Below are positions 37,640-50,049 of a stretch of DNA of 64,000 bases, in pieces. Numbering within the stretch: the stretch's first letter is position 1; each line of letters starts with the position of its first letter. The DNA is from Nymphaea colorata (Eukaryota; Streptophyta; Magnoliopsida; Nymphaeales; Nymphaeaceae), in contig NC_045148.1 in assembly GCF_008831285.2 (NCBI RefSeq), positions 15,170,802 to 15,234,801 of the forward strand, given 5' to 3'. Below the pieces are notes generated by a model. It did no database searches, had not been told where the DNA came from, and worked only from the letters and a program-made list of their open reading frames with translations. The translations under genes were made by a program, and so were the position numbers.

Positions 37640-40600
37640 AAATTTTCAGAGAATGGTAGTACTTCATAAAATTTCAAAATTGCCCGAACACGGTCCAGAA
37701 AACTTTCAGAAAAACTGTCAAATTCCAATTGAAATTCTTTTCCTTGCACGCTCATCAAAATTTTTAGAGAAGATCGTCATCAAACCTTCTTTCGATTTCT
37801 TTCCCAGAATCATCGTCTTAGAACACGTCGAAGTCCAAGAGATACAATTCAATGAAAGCAGCGGGAGGGATCGTTAGATAGAAATGCCGAAGGCGGTGCC
37901 GGTGCTATGAGGCATTGATTGTTGCGGGTCACAGTGCAGACCGGCGCCATGAAAAAGCATAAAATTTGTAAGGCTGGTGTGGGCTGGCTTCGCAGATGAT
38001 TGTGAACTAGTGACAACGCGGAGCAGTGTGGATGATTGTGAAGAAAATGAAGCAGGAATTAGCAAAAAAGGTAGATATTTGGAAAATAATTGTCTCTTGA
38101 AGCAAGTTATACATTATTATGCCAAGGGCGGAGGCAGGGGCCATGACTTATTTTTTTAATAAAAAATTTTAAAAATATATATTTTAAAACCATCATGGTT
38201 GAACTTTCATTTGTGCAACTTCAATAACATGAGCAAGATAGGAATTTTTGGCAAGCTTAACTGGTGGCAACTGCCACTTCTTTGTTTTTGCTGCTTCCAA
38301 ATTGTTTACTGTGGAAACTAAATATTCTCCCTCAAGTTATGGAAACTAAATGTTTTTTCTTTATTTGGTTATTATTTCATAATCGTCTTCTTATTAGGTT
38401 TGCTTGTGTAGAGCGAAATATTTTGACTATTGCAAAAAAAATACTCTGCATATCATCTAATATTGCAATTCTTCTCAAGTTATATGGGCTGGCTATCTTT
38501 ATAAGACTAAATTGTTGAAGTTTAATACAACTACTTTGGAGTTTTGACAGAAGAATAATATCTCTAGACATCACTTTTTGGTTAACAATATGATTCTTTG
38601 GTCTACTTTCATTTGTTTCGCTTGTTACCATATTTAGAAGTGGCGAAATCGAGTTGTATTTGAAGAAAGTGTAGAAATTTTTATTCAATAAATTTAGCAA
38701 AACACCTCTCTACTACAACGTGAGAACATGTCAAATATGTCATTGCCACCTCCTAGTTCGCAGCTTTCTTTCTCTAAAAATAAAGACATATACGAGTTTA
38801 AGGGGAGGGGTTATGCGTTAGTAATAAGAAGATACGAGGAGTGATAAGAAGGGACATGTAGGCCACGTCTGCACAAATATTAAACTAATTTATTAATTCA
38901 TTAGTAATAATATTTTTATTAATAAAATATATGCAAATGGTTAGCGAACATACATCTGCTCGTTGCCCAACCGTTTGAACGTTTAATTAAAATCAAAGTT
39001 GAATATGATTGGATGTTATTTCCTAAAATTGGATCATATCCGATTTCCTTACTGGTTCGATGTTTAACTCAGAAAAAGCAGTTTGGATATCCAATCCCAA
39101 TATGATCTATCGACCTCCCTACTTGAAAATGAAACTTTTATTTATAGTAATGAATGGGAAAAAAAATAAAACAGAAAAAATAAAATAAAAATGATTATAG
39201 AAATTAGTCAAAGATGGGAAATCGATCTCATGAAAACATTTAAACATCATGACATGGCACTTCTAGTCGGCCTCCACAGAAATAAGTTTGAAACCGATTT
39301 CCTGATAATTTTTTGCTTGGAATTGTTAGGATTTCATGTATTACACATGGATTTCGTTGCTGTCCTGATCATTGCAATCAGAATCTTTTCCGGCGTCAGG
39401 CGATGGAGAATTGTTAAAACCATAATCGAGATACCTGCTTTTGCGGTGTAACAGCATAATGATACATCCCGATACCTCCTTCTGCATCTTTTCACTTGGG
39501 CAACGACACAGTTTGTGAGATAAACCGAGGCGAATCAATTGTTGGTAAGACTGCATATCAAATTAATAGAGCTGAATTGAAATATTTCAAAATGCTGGCA
39601 CGACATAATTTAACACTTGGTAATGCTGCCGCATCTTCTGATGAGGATGCATCCATGGAGACCGGGGCTATGGCTTCAGGTTCCCCGGTCTCTGTCGGGA
39701 TTGGATGTGCCTTCCCCCCAGGAAGCGTGCTACTGCTAGGACCCTCCTGCTTGTTGCCGAGAAATTTGTTGGTCCCCCAAGGGATGTCGCCAGATTTGGA
39801 TCCCATGGCACGTACCGAAAAAATTGGATATGAAAAAAAAATTAATATTAGATTGAAAAATAGATTGAATTTAGTTTTCACTAAATGTCTTAATATCCGG
39901 TGCTCTTACATTTTGAAAATCGGCCATATTTGATTCAAATTTTGGATTTAAATTCAGATTTAAATGCAAAAAATATATTCAAATCTGAATATATGAATAT
40001 CGATAAAAACAAATATGGTTTAAATTATATCTCATTCCTTTGACATCCCTAACCAATAGCCCAGTAGGGAGCTAGAGAGGAAGGGTGGAAGTGAAACACT
40101 AGTTGATGTGCAAAGGGTCCTAATTCAAGCACCAACATAGCCTTGGACCCTGAAGTCAAGGGGGTCGAGGCCCTTGTTCTCACTAGGATGGTGCAGCTTT
40201 CATATCACATAAAAGTCGCCATCAACATATTGCAACGTTGTCATCAGCTTATTCGCTACAAGAGGGTGACACCAACCTTGGAATTTGGCAATTAACTATT
40301 ATGTCGACTTCTATCTAGAGTTTCAAGTGTCATAAATTGAAAAAGAATCTATTCATACCCAAATTAGTGTAAAGAATAAGCAATATTGTCCCACCAATTG
40401 AATTTTAAATGCTTTTGCTGGTTTGCAGCAAGCAGAAACTTCATCTATGTTGTTACGTTTTATTATATAATGCTGTTTTGATACTTCAATGACAACTACT
40501 TTCCATGTTCATAGCTTGGGTAACATGGTTTTTGGTTTCCATCTTCATCTCTTCTCTTATCTTGACATAGCTTTCGGTGGCCTTTTATGTCAACCACCAT

Positions 40601-40670
40601 CCTTGAGCATGATTATCATCTTCACTTGCCTTGATCTCATGCCATCTGGTCCAATGTCTACCTCCTTCTT
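37640..40670. other. Intergenic, no gene recognised
   Basis: AT-rich. One GC-richer island at about 39620-39815 holds a minus-strand ORF (GSKSGDIPWGTNKFLGNKQE...) of unknown origin. TTGACATCCCTAA near 40040 resembles the inner side of a hAT end, but no partner was found. Confidence 0.45.
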
Positions 40671-40673
40671 TAT

Positions 40674-41177
40674 GGGTGCGTTTGATAGTCTTGGATTTGA
40701 GATCCCAAATAATTTATGATCATTAAAAATCTCAGATCCACAGATTTAATGTTGGACTCCCATCCATCTGACCTTAAGCAGGTGTTTATGATTACCTCAT
40801 ATTTGACATCCATGGATCCGATGTGGCATTGACATGACATGCTTTCACTAATATGTTAAAAAATTCTTTGGTCCATCAAACAAAGGATCTTAAATCAGAT
40901 CTAAGATTCATACTTAAAATCTTTATTTTACTTCTTTGCATTGAAAAAAAAAAGTAGGATTTAAAGATCGGAGGAGAAGAGTTCGATCTTAAATCCATGG
41001 TTCTTGAATCCTAAGGAACTAAAATCAGAGGCTATCAAATGACTCCTAAATTTAATGTTTTGACCATAAACTGAGTATCTCAAATCATTTTTTTCAAAGT
41101 CAAATTCACTATGGGTTAAAGATAAAAGAGATCTTAAATCAGGTTCGAATCTCAGTTCTTGGCTATCAAACACACCC
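40674..41177. mobile_element. MITE, 504 bp, PIF/Tourist-like ends
   Basis: Inverted ends GGGTGCGTTTGATAGTC and GGGTGTGTTTGATAGCC match at 15 of 17 bases, with TAT on both outer sides (40671-40673, 41178-41180). The GTTTGAT core is shared with the element at 23121. No coding capacity. Confidence 0.7.
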
Positions 41178-42540
41178 TATAAAAAAAATTACTGTAAAAT
41201 GCACACGTCTGGATGCCATATTTCTCCAGTTTCCGTACGCAACAGAGTTAAGAGTCGCCAATCTTCAACTTAAACATTTTCTAACTGGCATTAATTGCTT
41301 TGAAGCACATATAATATTGGCATAGCAACCGAACGCTTGAGATGATATCCTTACGACACCTGAACTTGACCGATTATTTTATTGGCTATCTTCACCAGCT
41401 ACTCCGTCTCTTTTTCTCCCAGGGTGGTGGTTGTGGGGAATTAGATCACATTTGAGGCATTATTTGCTAGGAACAATATAAATTCTTTTCTCTCATTTTC
41501 GAAAGGGGGTTAAAAACAACAAGAAAGAAGACAAAGATTTATGTGGTTCGAAACAATAATTTCCTACGTCCACGATCTCACAGATCTTTCACTATTTACT
41601 CACATACACTCTCAAAGAAAAAGACTTAGACAAACTGCGGCCCTCCTCTCAACATAAGGATCTGCGGTATTGCATATGAGTGTCCAATCAAGTTCCATAC
41701 ACTAACATTATTTTATTCAAGTCAACGGCTGATGAGAGTAAGGTGGGAATTAAATAATGGGGACGAATGGTTATAGACGATGAACCTGGAATCATGAGAT
41801 GGCGGATTGTCTTGACCTCGAGTTTCTAAATTGACCAAGTCGGTGTTCCTATATCAGCTACTACTGCAGGCTGTGTGAAAGCTGGAAGACGCGGAATCAT
41901 GGTGGTTTAATGGAGGACACACACAGTTGCAAGATACTGCAGCGGAGCAGCAGATACGTCTGAGAACTGATGGCGACTTAGCCCACAATGTGATTGTGTG
42001 AGATATGCACTTGCGTCAGTCGGACGCGGCCCTTGAAGATAAAACTCGAGAAGTCTACTGGATTCCCTTTGAAGAAGAAAGTTCAGGCTTTGCTTTACAA
42101 TGGAATTATTATTGCTGACGGGGGCCAGTTTCCGCAATGGAGCTATGATTCAGTGGCTGATTCAAATTTGAAATTCCTAGTCCACTGAGAGAGAGAGAGA
42201 GATGTGAACTTGGTCCCCATTGATGGCCTAAATAACTGTTTTCTTAGGTGAGATTTGTTCATCTCTCGTTGAGAATTATTCAAAATGATTTTACTTGATC
42301 TGCAACAGTTTTAAAGTTAAGACAAAAGGAAAAAAAAAAGGATTGTTGTTAGTTTTTATGGATTCATGCAACTACAGTGGTACACAAAGAAATCTTTCTT
42401 GCAGATATCAAGCAGTATCCCTTAAGGGTTAAACCATCGAAGGCTCCGGCTAGGAGTCAACAATCAAATCATCACTAGCTGCAGAATTGGAAATGGACGA
42501 AATGCTGGGATTGGATTGGGTGCAATGAAGTTGCAAAATT

Positions 42541-42632
<92 letters not shown>
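42541..42632. repeat. Compound microsatellite (CT)n(TA)n
   Basis: About 24 bases of CT followed by about 68 of TA. Confidence 0.95.
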
Positions 42633-42633
<1 letters not shown>

Positions 42634-42856
42634 CTTTGTTTAGATTGTTAAATATCACGCTTCAGAACTAATAAAATCAATTAATTTGCAGTACATGCAG
42701 TAAAAAACTTATTACAAATTTTCATGTTTTAAACCATGTGGATCACATTCGTATAGTCCAGAATCTCGAAAATACACTAGAAATTCGAAAATACACTAGA
42801 AATTTGACTTTTAAAGGGTAAATTCTCAAACCCACGGTATCCAGAAAACAATGTAA

Positions 42857-43124
42857 GGAGGTGTTTGGATGACACTTTAAAACCCTAATTTTAGAGTATT
42901 TGACTGTCATAAAAAATGGGTTTGAGGAAAACCTAGCTTTCACAAAAACTGGTTTTGTGAAAGAGAGCAAAAACCTGCTCCCCATAGATTTATTCGGAAA
43001 CTAACTTCAGGCGCGTCGCTCAGACCAAAAAACAAGGTTTTTAACACTCAGTGAAAAATTTAGTTTTCATAAAACCAAGCTTTCTCGAAACTGGGTTAGA
43101 CGAAAGTGTCATCCAAACGCTCCC
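42857..43124. mobile_element. Short foldback MITE, about 268 bp
   Basis: Ends GGAGGTGTTTGGATGACACT and, inverted, GGGAGCGTTTGGATGACACT match at 18 of 20 bases. The interior is also partly self-complementary (GGTTTTGTGAAAG and CTTTCTCGAAACTGG). No clear target duplication. Confidence 0.65.
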
Positions 43125-44680
43125 TGGGTTCAGAGCGTTAAGGAAATGGAGCTTCTTGATCGAACCTGGCCGGGAACAATGGCGGTTGAGCGTACACCAA
43201 TCAAGCTCCGGCTTGAAATCATTCAAACTAGATCAACCAACAACCAATGTCAAACTAAAACTAAATGGAACTTGATCGAGGCAAGTTCAATCAAACCAAA
43301 GCCATCGATGTAAATTAATTTAATTGATCAGTTCCAGGGCAGCAAGGAATTCCTGCCTTGTACCAGCGATGAATTAAAGAATGTTGCTTCTGCTGCAAAA
43401 ATTTAGATTCTGTAGACTTCGCAAATTGCTGATAAGTAATATGTTCAGCTGTGTTTGGTCACACGAATAATATTTTAACATTTCGCTGCAAGCTTGCAGC
43501 TATTTCTCCATTCATCTAATAACAAAATACAAATACAAATACATAACATACAGTAGTGGCAGATTAGCAAAGCAGATCAATGGCGAGTCCTTTATTTATT
43601 ACTTGATCGTTAAATGATGCACTGAGAGGTAAGATTGCTTACAATAACGATGGTACACATAGCCGTTTTAAATATTTTGTCAACCAAATAAATAGCAAAC
43701 GGGAAGGGGATCGGAAAGAAAGAAGTGCAAGAAAACATAGCTGTTATTAAACTTTCTCCGGTGGAAGCCAGCTGCCGATTTCGGCGGCTTCCAGTTCCGA
43801 CAGGAAATAATGCAGATGGGGTCGGGAAAAAGTAGCGGATTTGGGAGACGGATAGATTCGAGGGTGAGGATGTGACACTTTTTTTTTTTTTTTTCTCAAC
43901 TCATTTGTCCGATCGTGCTCTCTTTCTACTACCTTTTCATTTGTGGCAGGGTGGGATAGCGTGTGCTCTTAAGTCTTTATTAAGAAAAATCGCCTTACTT
44001 ACCTTAACGCCACATTTTTATTATTTTAATGTTATAATTTATTTTAGTGCTTTCATATACTTACAGTACATTCTTTTGTCATACTTGTCATCATTTAAAT
44101 CTTAAAAAAAAATAATATACTAAAAAATAAGGGCGATATTCAAATCTCAAACCCATTAAACTAGTTCGTATGAACCTTTCTCTCCTCTCAGGGTCTTATT
44201 GCGTCTTACCATGGCTAAAAGGTGCAACTTTGTTCATCGACTCTGTGCTTGGAATTAAGACTTCCCATCCCTTATTCCGACTGTCGTGTATTTCGTTCCC
44301 ATTTCTTTATATTTTTTCTCTATTCTGAAAGGAATCCGATTTGCATCGAAGTGAACCAAAAAAGAAAAAACACCTTTTTGACCAATTGCTTCCGACCCAA
44401 TTTGAACGGCCGCACGGTATTTTAACGCCAAAGAAGGGCGGCAAGTTGGGTTGAAAGGGCGAGGGAAGCTTCCGAACGAACGCTGCTTGAAGAATTGAAG
44501 TCATCGGCCGGTTCAACGCTCCTCTCTCTCTCGCGCGCGCGCACACCAATCCAGCCCTGTCTCTTGCCTTTTCCCCCCACCTAAAGCATCGCCTCTCCTT
44601 CCCAAATCCTCCATTTATTGACGTCCTCCAACTCCAACAGACGCCTTTCTCTCACAAGGGAAAAGCGATTGTCGTCGACC
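43125..44680. other. Upstream region of ectodomain exon A
   Basis: No gene recognised. A poly-T run (43880-43893) and a CT/CG-rich stretch near 44523-44541 precede the start at 44681. No clear TATA box. Confidence 0.45.
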
Positions 44681-45470
44681 ATGCCTCTCCACCACCGCCA
44701 CCTTCTCCTCTTCTTGTTGCTTCCCTTCTTCTTCTTCTTCTTCATCGCCGCCATATCGGCCAAAAATTTGTCCGACTACTGCCCGCAGACAAGATGCGGC
44801 AGCCTCATCGTGAAGTACCCTTTCTACCTCGAGTCGACGGCACCCTCCTCTTCCCAATCGATCTGCGGATACGAAGGATTCGGCATCAACTGCAGCACTG
44901 GCAACCCCATCCTCACCCTCCCGAGCGATGTCTACCTGGTGAAGAGCATCGACTACAACTCCAAGAAGCTGTCCCTGGTCGACACGGAGATCGGTTTTAA
45001 CCTCTGTCCGGCGCCTGGCCACAACGTTTCCCTCGATCCCAACTCCACCCTCAAATGGGATCCGGTTAACACGCACTATTTTTTCCTCATCAATTGCACC
45101 AAAAACCAGTCCCCTTCCTCCAACGGCTACCCCCCGCCAACGTCGTCGGAGTACACCCTTCCTATGATTAATTGCTTGAGTAACCAATATTACAGGTCCT
45201 ACGTCCTTCCTCCAGATAAGGCCTCAGTGAGTGCCCAGTGGTTGCCGGTCTGCAACAGGTCCGTGCTGGTTCCCTTCGCGGGCGTTGTTAGTATCCCGGA
45301 CAACGGCGGTTTCCCGATGACCGTCAAGAGTGGATTCATGCTGGACTGGAGCCAGGCGGCGCTCTGCTCCGGCTGTGAAGCAACCCAAGGTTGCTGTGGG
45401 CGCAAGACGACCACAGGGCAGTTCGTTTGCTTCTGCAACGATGGGCTACACGATAAAAACTGCAAAGACC
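44681..45470 (+). CDS. LRK10L-type ectodomain exon A (signal peptide, GUB_WAK_bind, WAK-associated Cys domain)
   Basis: 263 codons plus one base. The Met at 44681 (GACCATGC) starts a signal peptide (HHRHLLLFLLLPFFFFFFIA). An in-frame Met 21 codons upstream would push it inward. Then comes the galacturonan-binding GUB_WAK domain (YCPQTRCGSLIVKYPFYLES, about residues 32-100), many N-glycosylation sites, and a C-terminal Cys-rich WAK-associated domain (CSGCEATQGCCGRKTTTGQF VCFCNDG). It ends NCKD before a good donor, GTAAGC, in phase 1. No kinase exon follows before exon B, so it is either an alternative first exon for the kinase at 55566 or a secreted ectodomain read through to a stop at 45883. 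Confidence 0.85.
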
Positions 45471-48400
45471 GTAAGCGTTTATTTCTTTCTGATCTTCTTC
45501 GTCATTTATCTTTTCCTCTTGTTTCCTTCATTTGTTTGCTTTCCTTTCACCCCCGCGCCTTGTTGGCGAGAATCGATAGTTCCTTTGAAACTCGACGCGT
45601 GTTTGATTGGTCTTTTCTCTTGTCTGGAGGTTGGAATTGGGGATGTTGGTGGGACGCCAATTCCCTGCGAATTCGGAATTTCATTCCTATCCCCCATGGC
45701 CTCCCTTCTTTTTTCCGTTCTTTGTTTCGACGCCAAACACAATGGGGTCACGAATTTCAGCACTGGAATGACAGAGTAGCTTTCCTGTATGTGAATATTA
45801 GACATTACATCTTCAATATACACGATATTCTGAAAATGATACCTTTAATCAAATTGAAATATCGCGGTAGGGTCGTCCTGTGACACGGGAAGCATTTGGG
45901 ATGTCGTGGACAAGTTTTAAAGATCTCATTTTCGAGAACACGTGAACCGTTGAAAAACTGGTTTTCTTCGGAAAATGTCGAGGAGACATATATGAAAGAA
46001 GTTAAACATAAGGGGAATGTTATGAGCTATTTTAGCGAGGGATAATTTTCCTACATGCCGACCTTTTCATCAACATGAATGACGTTAGTGCTTTTGATTC
46101 TAATTTCGACTCATTGCTAATGTTATACATGCCAATTGCCTATTACTTCTAGCTGGTTTATTAATTATTGACTTCCCTGTTCCACACATGTAACATGGAA
46201 CTGCTATCTAGTTTAGGTGTTTATTTGAATGTGAAATCTTTAGTTTCTACCTAATTATTGTGAAGTTTGGAAACATACGAGCCATAAGAAAATTATGCAT
46301 CATACACTGTGACTTTAACTGGATGGGGAATTTGTTTTGTTTGGGGTTGGGAATTTGTTTTGTTTGGGGTTGTTTTTTTTTTTTGGGGGGGGGGGGGTGT
46401 GGGGGTTGGAAAGGGAGGTGGGGTGCGGGGGAATGTTTTACAGGCGCATGAGGATCTGTTTGCAGAGGTCATAGGGGTTTCTATTAGATCCTAAAAGATT
46501 TGCCACCTAGGTGCCAAACCTTCCTGTGTACCTTAACCTCCAAAATCTATCATATTATGAACGCTTTCACAATCTCCTGGTTTTGTTTGGCCGTTAATCT
46601 TATCAAACATAGCCCAAAACTAGTGGTTGACAAGCTTCAGGGATGCAGTGCTTCTCTGATGCATTTTATCTGACAAACCATGAGTATGCTTGAGAAAAGT
46701 TAAGCCACGTGCAAGCCATTTTCCGGTTGCAGTTGGAACGCGAGAAATTTCGACCCTTTCCTATCCATGTTTTCAATCTGCATTGATTTATTTAACTTTG
46801 GTGCCCAAGTTTAGTACTGTGCTGTACAGGTTAATAACTCTTTGTTTTGAAACGGGAGACTTTGTTGTTAGTGCTGTGTTCACGAGTTTGGTACCAGAGA
46901 CATCTGTTCTGTTCATATGGCTGTCATGGTTCTTTTCAAGCACCTAACGTGTCATCTCATCGACTGTTGCTTCAATCATGGGTGGGAGAGGGAGAGAAAT
47001 GGCTCATGTCAAAGAACATAGGGTAGTTAAAAATCAATTCTTCTTCAGTGACAACCTGCCGAAGGTTCTGAATCAGTTGCAGTACCCCAAGAAACCATGA
47101 ATTTGAAGGTGGTTGCATCACACACTGAAAAGTCAGCACAGAGAGAGAGGGAGAGAAAAGATTTATGTGCAGGATCACAGAACAGTTAGAAATCAATTCT
47201 TCTTTAGTGGCATCCTGCCAACGGATCTGAATCAGCTTTACTATCCTAACAGATCTACCAATACCTGTTAATTGCCAAGAAACTGTGATGGTTGAGGTGG
47301 TTGCGTCACATACCGAAGAGTCAGCAGTCTGCACCTAACAATCTGGGATTAAAGTATCGTGAGATGGAATATTACATATGAAAAAACCTTAAACTAGATA
47401 GGCAAGGCATGATTTCAGCCATCTGCTACCATTTTCTGGCAGTTTTTCTGAATGAATCGTAGCATCTGCTCATTGGTTCGATACCTTATGCTTGGATGTC
47501 CAGATCCTCATGCCTTGGATATACAAAATCAGGTGGACAAATGAATAACTTGCTTACACGGAGAAATTGACATGTTATGAGAACGACTTTAGATTGTAAC
47601 CTAGCAGCAACTTTAGTTTTTGGTTGCACATGGGTCTAATATCTTCCGAGTGAAAATACCGGATATTAGGTTAGCACTTCAAGCGCTTCTATCTCTTCTA
47701 GATAGGTTGGGATTTTTTTTCGAAGTTCTTGATGCATTTGCATTTTCCGTTCTCGCTTGCTTTCTTTCTGCTCTCCTTTTCTACCAGACTAAATTGCTGT
47801 CCTGGTAATCATCTCCAAATGACACACCTGAATGTGAACCTCTCTCTCTCTCTCCATTATGGAAGTATATTAGCATCACTCTGGTTTGATCCTTCTTTCA
47901 TGGTCACTGGTGGTAAAGCCACCTTGACCAGCCAAGTCATGTTCCTCTTTTCTGTTTTGCCGACAGCTGTTCGATTCTTGGACTGCTTCTCTGTAAACGT
48001 AATCTGATTGTAGCCCACTTAGCTTAGCTGGTCTGTCTCGTTGAGAGAAATCTACTCAAGTTGGACACTCCGCAGTAGCGCAGTAATGCGCTACTGTCCG
48101 GACGTGGGGAAATCCCGCCGAATCGGCTGCGCCTACAGGGACAGAGAACACCGGCCGGCCCCCACGACAAGATCTCTCCTCCTGTCTGGTTTCTCATCTC
48201 TCCCCACGTTCCAGCCTCTCAGCTTGGCTTGAACTGGTTCCCTCGTTGACGATGTGTCGGGGCAAAATCGTCCTTTTCTTCATTTTTGAGACCGTTTCTG
48301 GACATCGATCCCCTGATCAAGAGGAGGAAGCTTGGAATTAGATTTCTCTTGTTGCCGATTGTGCCCCAACAGTTTTGGTTTAAACCCCGTCGAGGCGGGC

Positions 48401-49184
48401 GCGTTCCTTGGGCCCCAAGCGGGGAGAGAGTCAAACACCGCGGCGGCGATGGCCCTACCAACTACTTCACGGAACCGCGTGCTTCCGCTTTCATTTACAG
48501 AAATGGCCTTCGAGCTTTCTGCCTTGGACAAATTTTTGGTTCGTTCCCATTCGCGGAGAGCAAGGCTGTCTCGGGCCTGGGTCGAGCAAGTGAGTGAACT
48601 CCAATTCCTGGTCTGGGTACGCATGGTCCATCGCTATGCTTTCCTCTCGTTTCTTAGGGTAACTGGATCAGGGATTCTTTTGTCCGATATCCGAAGTTGG
48701 CAATCGTTTAAATGTCACATCTTTGTCTGGGTCCGGCTTGGTTGAGATTCTGGATTAGGTTGCCAGCTGGTGATGTTTAGGTGGTCCTTTTTGTCTCAGG
48801 GCGACAAGTTCAACCAGTTCATCATGTCCATTTGCCCACCATGGCTCCTCTCATTTTCTTTCCTGCCTGACCTGCATTTTAGGTGATCTGCCGTTTTGTT
48901 GGCGGCGTGGGTATTTTAGTAAAAGTCGTAGTCAATGACCTTCTTTTCGTCCTTTATTGGGGCTATTGACAAGGCAGCAGAGATACATGTATGCCCGTAA
49001 ACTTCGCCTGCCGACCTTCTCAGTTTCTTTTTTTGTGTTTTCCTTTTCTGTCTATTTGCTTTGCTGCGGTTGCCATCTTTCTCCTCCAACTCCTTTCATG
49101 CTTCGTCCTTCCCTGTAATCTCTCCCTCTCTCTGGGTGAGAGATGTCTCGTGGTCGAGATATTGAGCCATTTCTCTCTAGTCAG
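45471..49184. other. Between ectodomain exons A and B
   Basis: No kinase, transmembrane or other exon found. Contains a T/G run (46371-46398) and a diverged duplication of about 120 bp (about 47028-47125 and 47186-47328, both with CAATTCTTCTT and GTGGTTGC). Probably intron for transcripts from A and promoter for B. Confidence 0.55.
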
Positions 49185-50049
49185 ATGAGGGCTTTCTTCT
49201 TCTGCTCCTTCTTGTTGTTCTGCTTCAACCCATCCTTTACAGCAGCAGACATCCCAGAATACGGGGACTGCGCCCCGGCGTCCTGCAATGGCATCGCCGT
49301 CCACTATCCCTTCTCCCTTTCCGCCTCCACACCCGGGACAAGTTGTAGTGTCCCTGGTCTGAAACTCACCTGCCAAGGGGACAAGGCCGATGCCCTTCTC
49401 TCCCTGATTACGCCCACGGGTCTCAAGTTAATTGTCAAGAGCATCAACTACACGACTCAGACCATCAAGCTGGCCATCGACCGCAGCCTGCCAGTTGTCA
49501 ACAACCAGTGCCCGCTTCCCTCCAAGAATATCACTGTTTCCGATATCACCAATTCCAATGGTGAATCCATTCTCAGCTTCGCTACGAATTATACAATGGG
49601 GATCTTCTTCTTCAGATGCTCTACCAAGCCTATTGATAGTGGAGTGCCCAATTATATCGGCGGTGATACCTCGAGCTACAATTTCACTTCTAACCTAGTC
49701 TCTGGGTGTTCTGACCCTGGCGCTACCTCCTACTCCTACGCCTTCTCTGACGACTCTTTCACCTTAGCTTCGTGGACCAGCTGCCGAACGACGCTGAGCT
49801 TCCCCGTCTTGATATCATCTTCTTCTCGCGACGCCCGGACCATGTGGACGTCCTTGACCGAGGGGTTCGACGTGGTTTGGACGGTCAATAGTATGGGCGA
49901 CTGCCTCGGCTGCACCGCCTCAGGTGGGCGCTGTGGATACAACACCACCGGCGACCACTTCCTTTGCTTCTGCAGACAGGATGCACATTCTGTCAATTGC
50001 AACCAGCCCGATGCCCCATCCCCGTCCTCATCGCCTGAGTCTCTCTCTG
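49185..50049 (+). CDS. LRK10L-type ectodomain exon B
   Basis: 288 codons plus one base from Met 49185; an in-frame Met at 49143 adds 14 polar residues before the signal peptide (AFFFCSFLLFCFNPSFTAA). The GUB_WAK domain follows (YGDCAPASCNGIAVHYPFSL, about residues 26-100), with several N-x-S/T sites, then the WAK-associated Cys domain (CLGCTASGGRCGYNTTGDHF LCFCRQD) and a Ser/Pro-rich stalk (PDAPSPSSSPESLS). The donor is GTGAGT in phase 1; read-through stops at 50108. Same architecture as exon A with clear sequence divergence. No kinase exon precedes exon C. Confidence 0.85.

Noticed and set aside
44615-45187. 190-residue minus-strand ORF
   Set aside because: Exact antisense of ectodomain exon A, which has a signal peptide, Cys pattern and family match.
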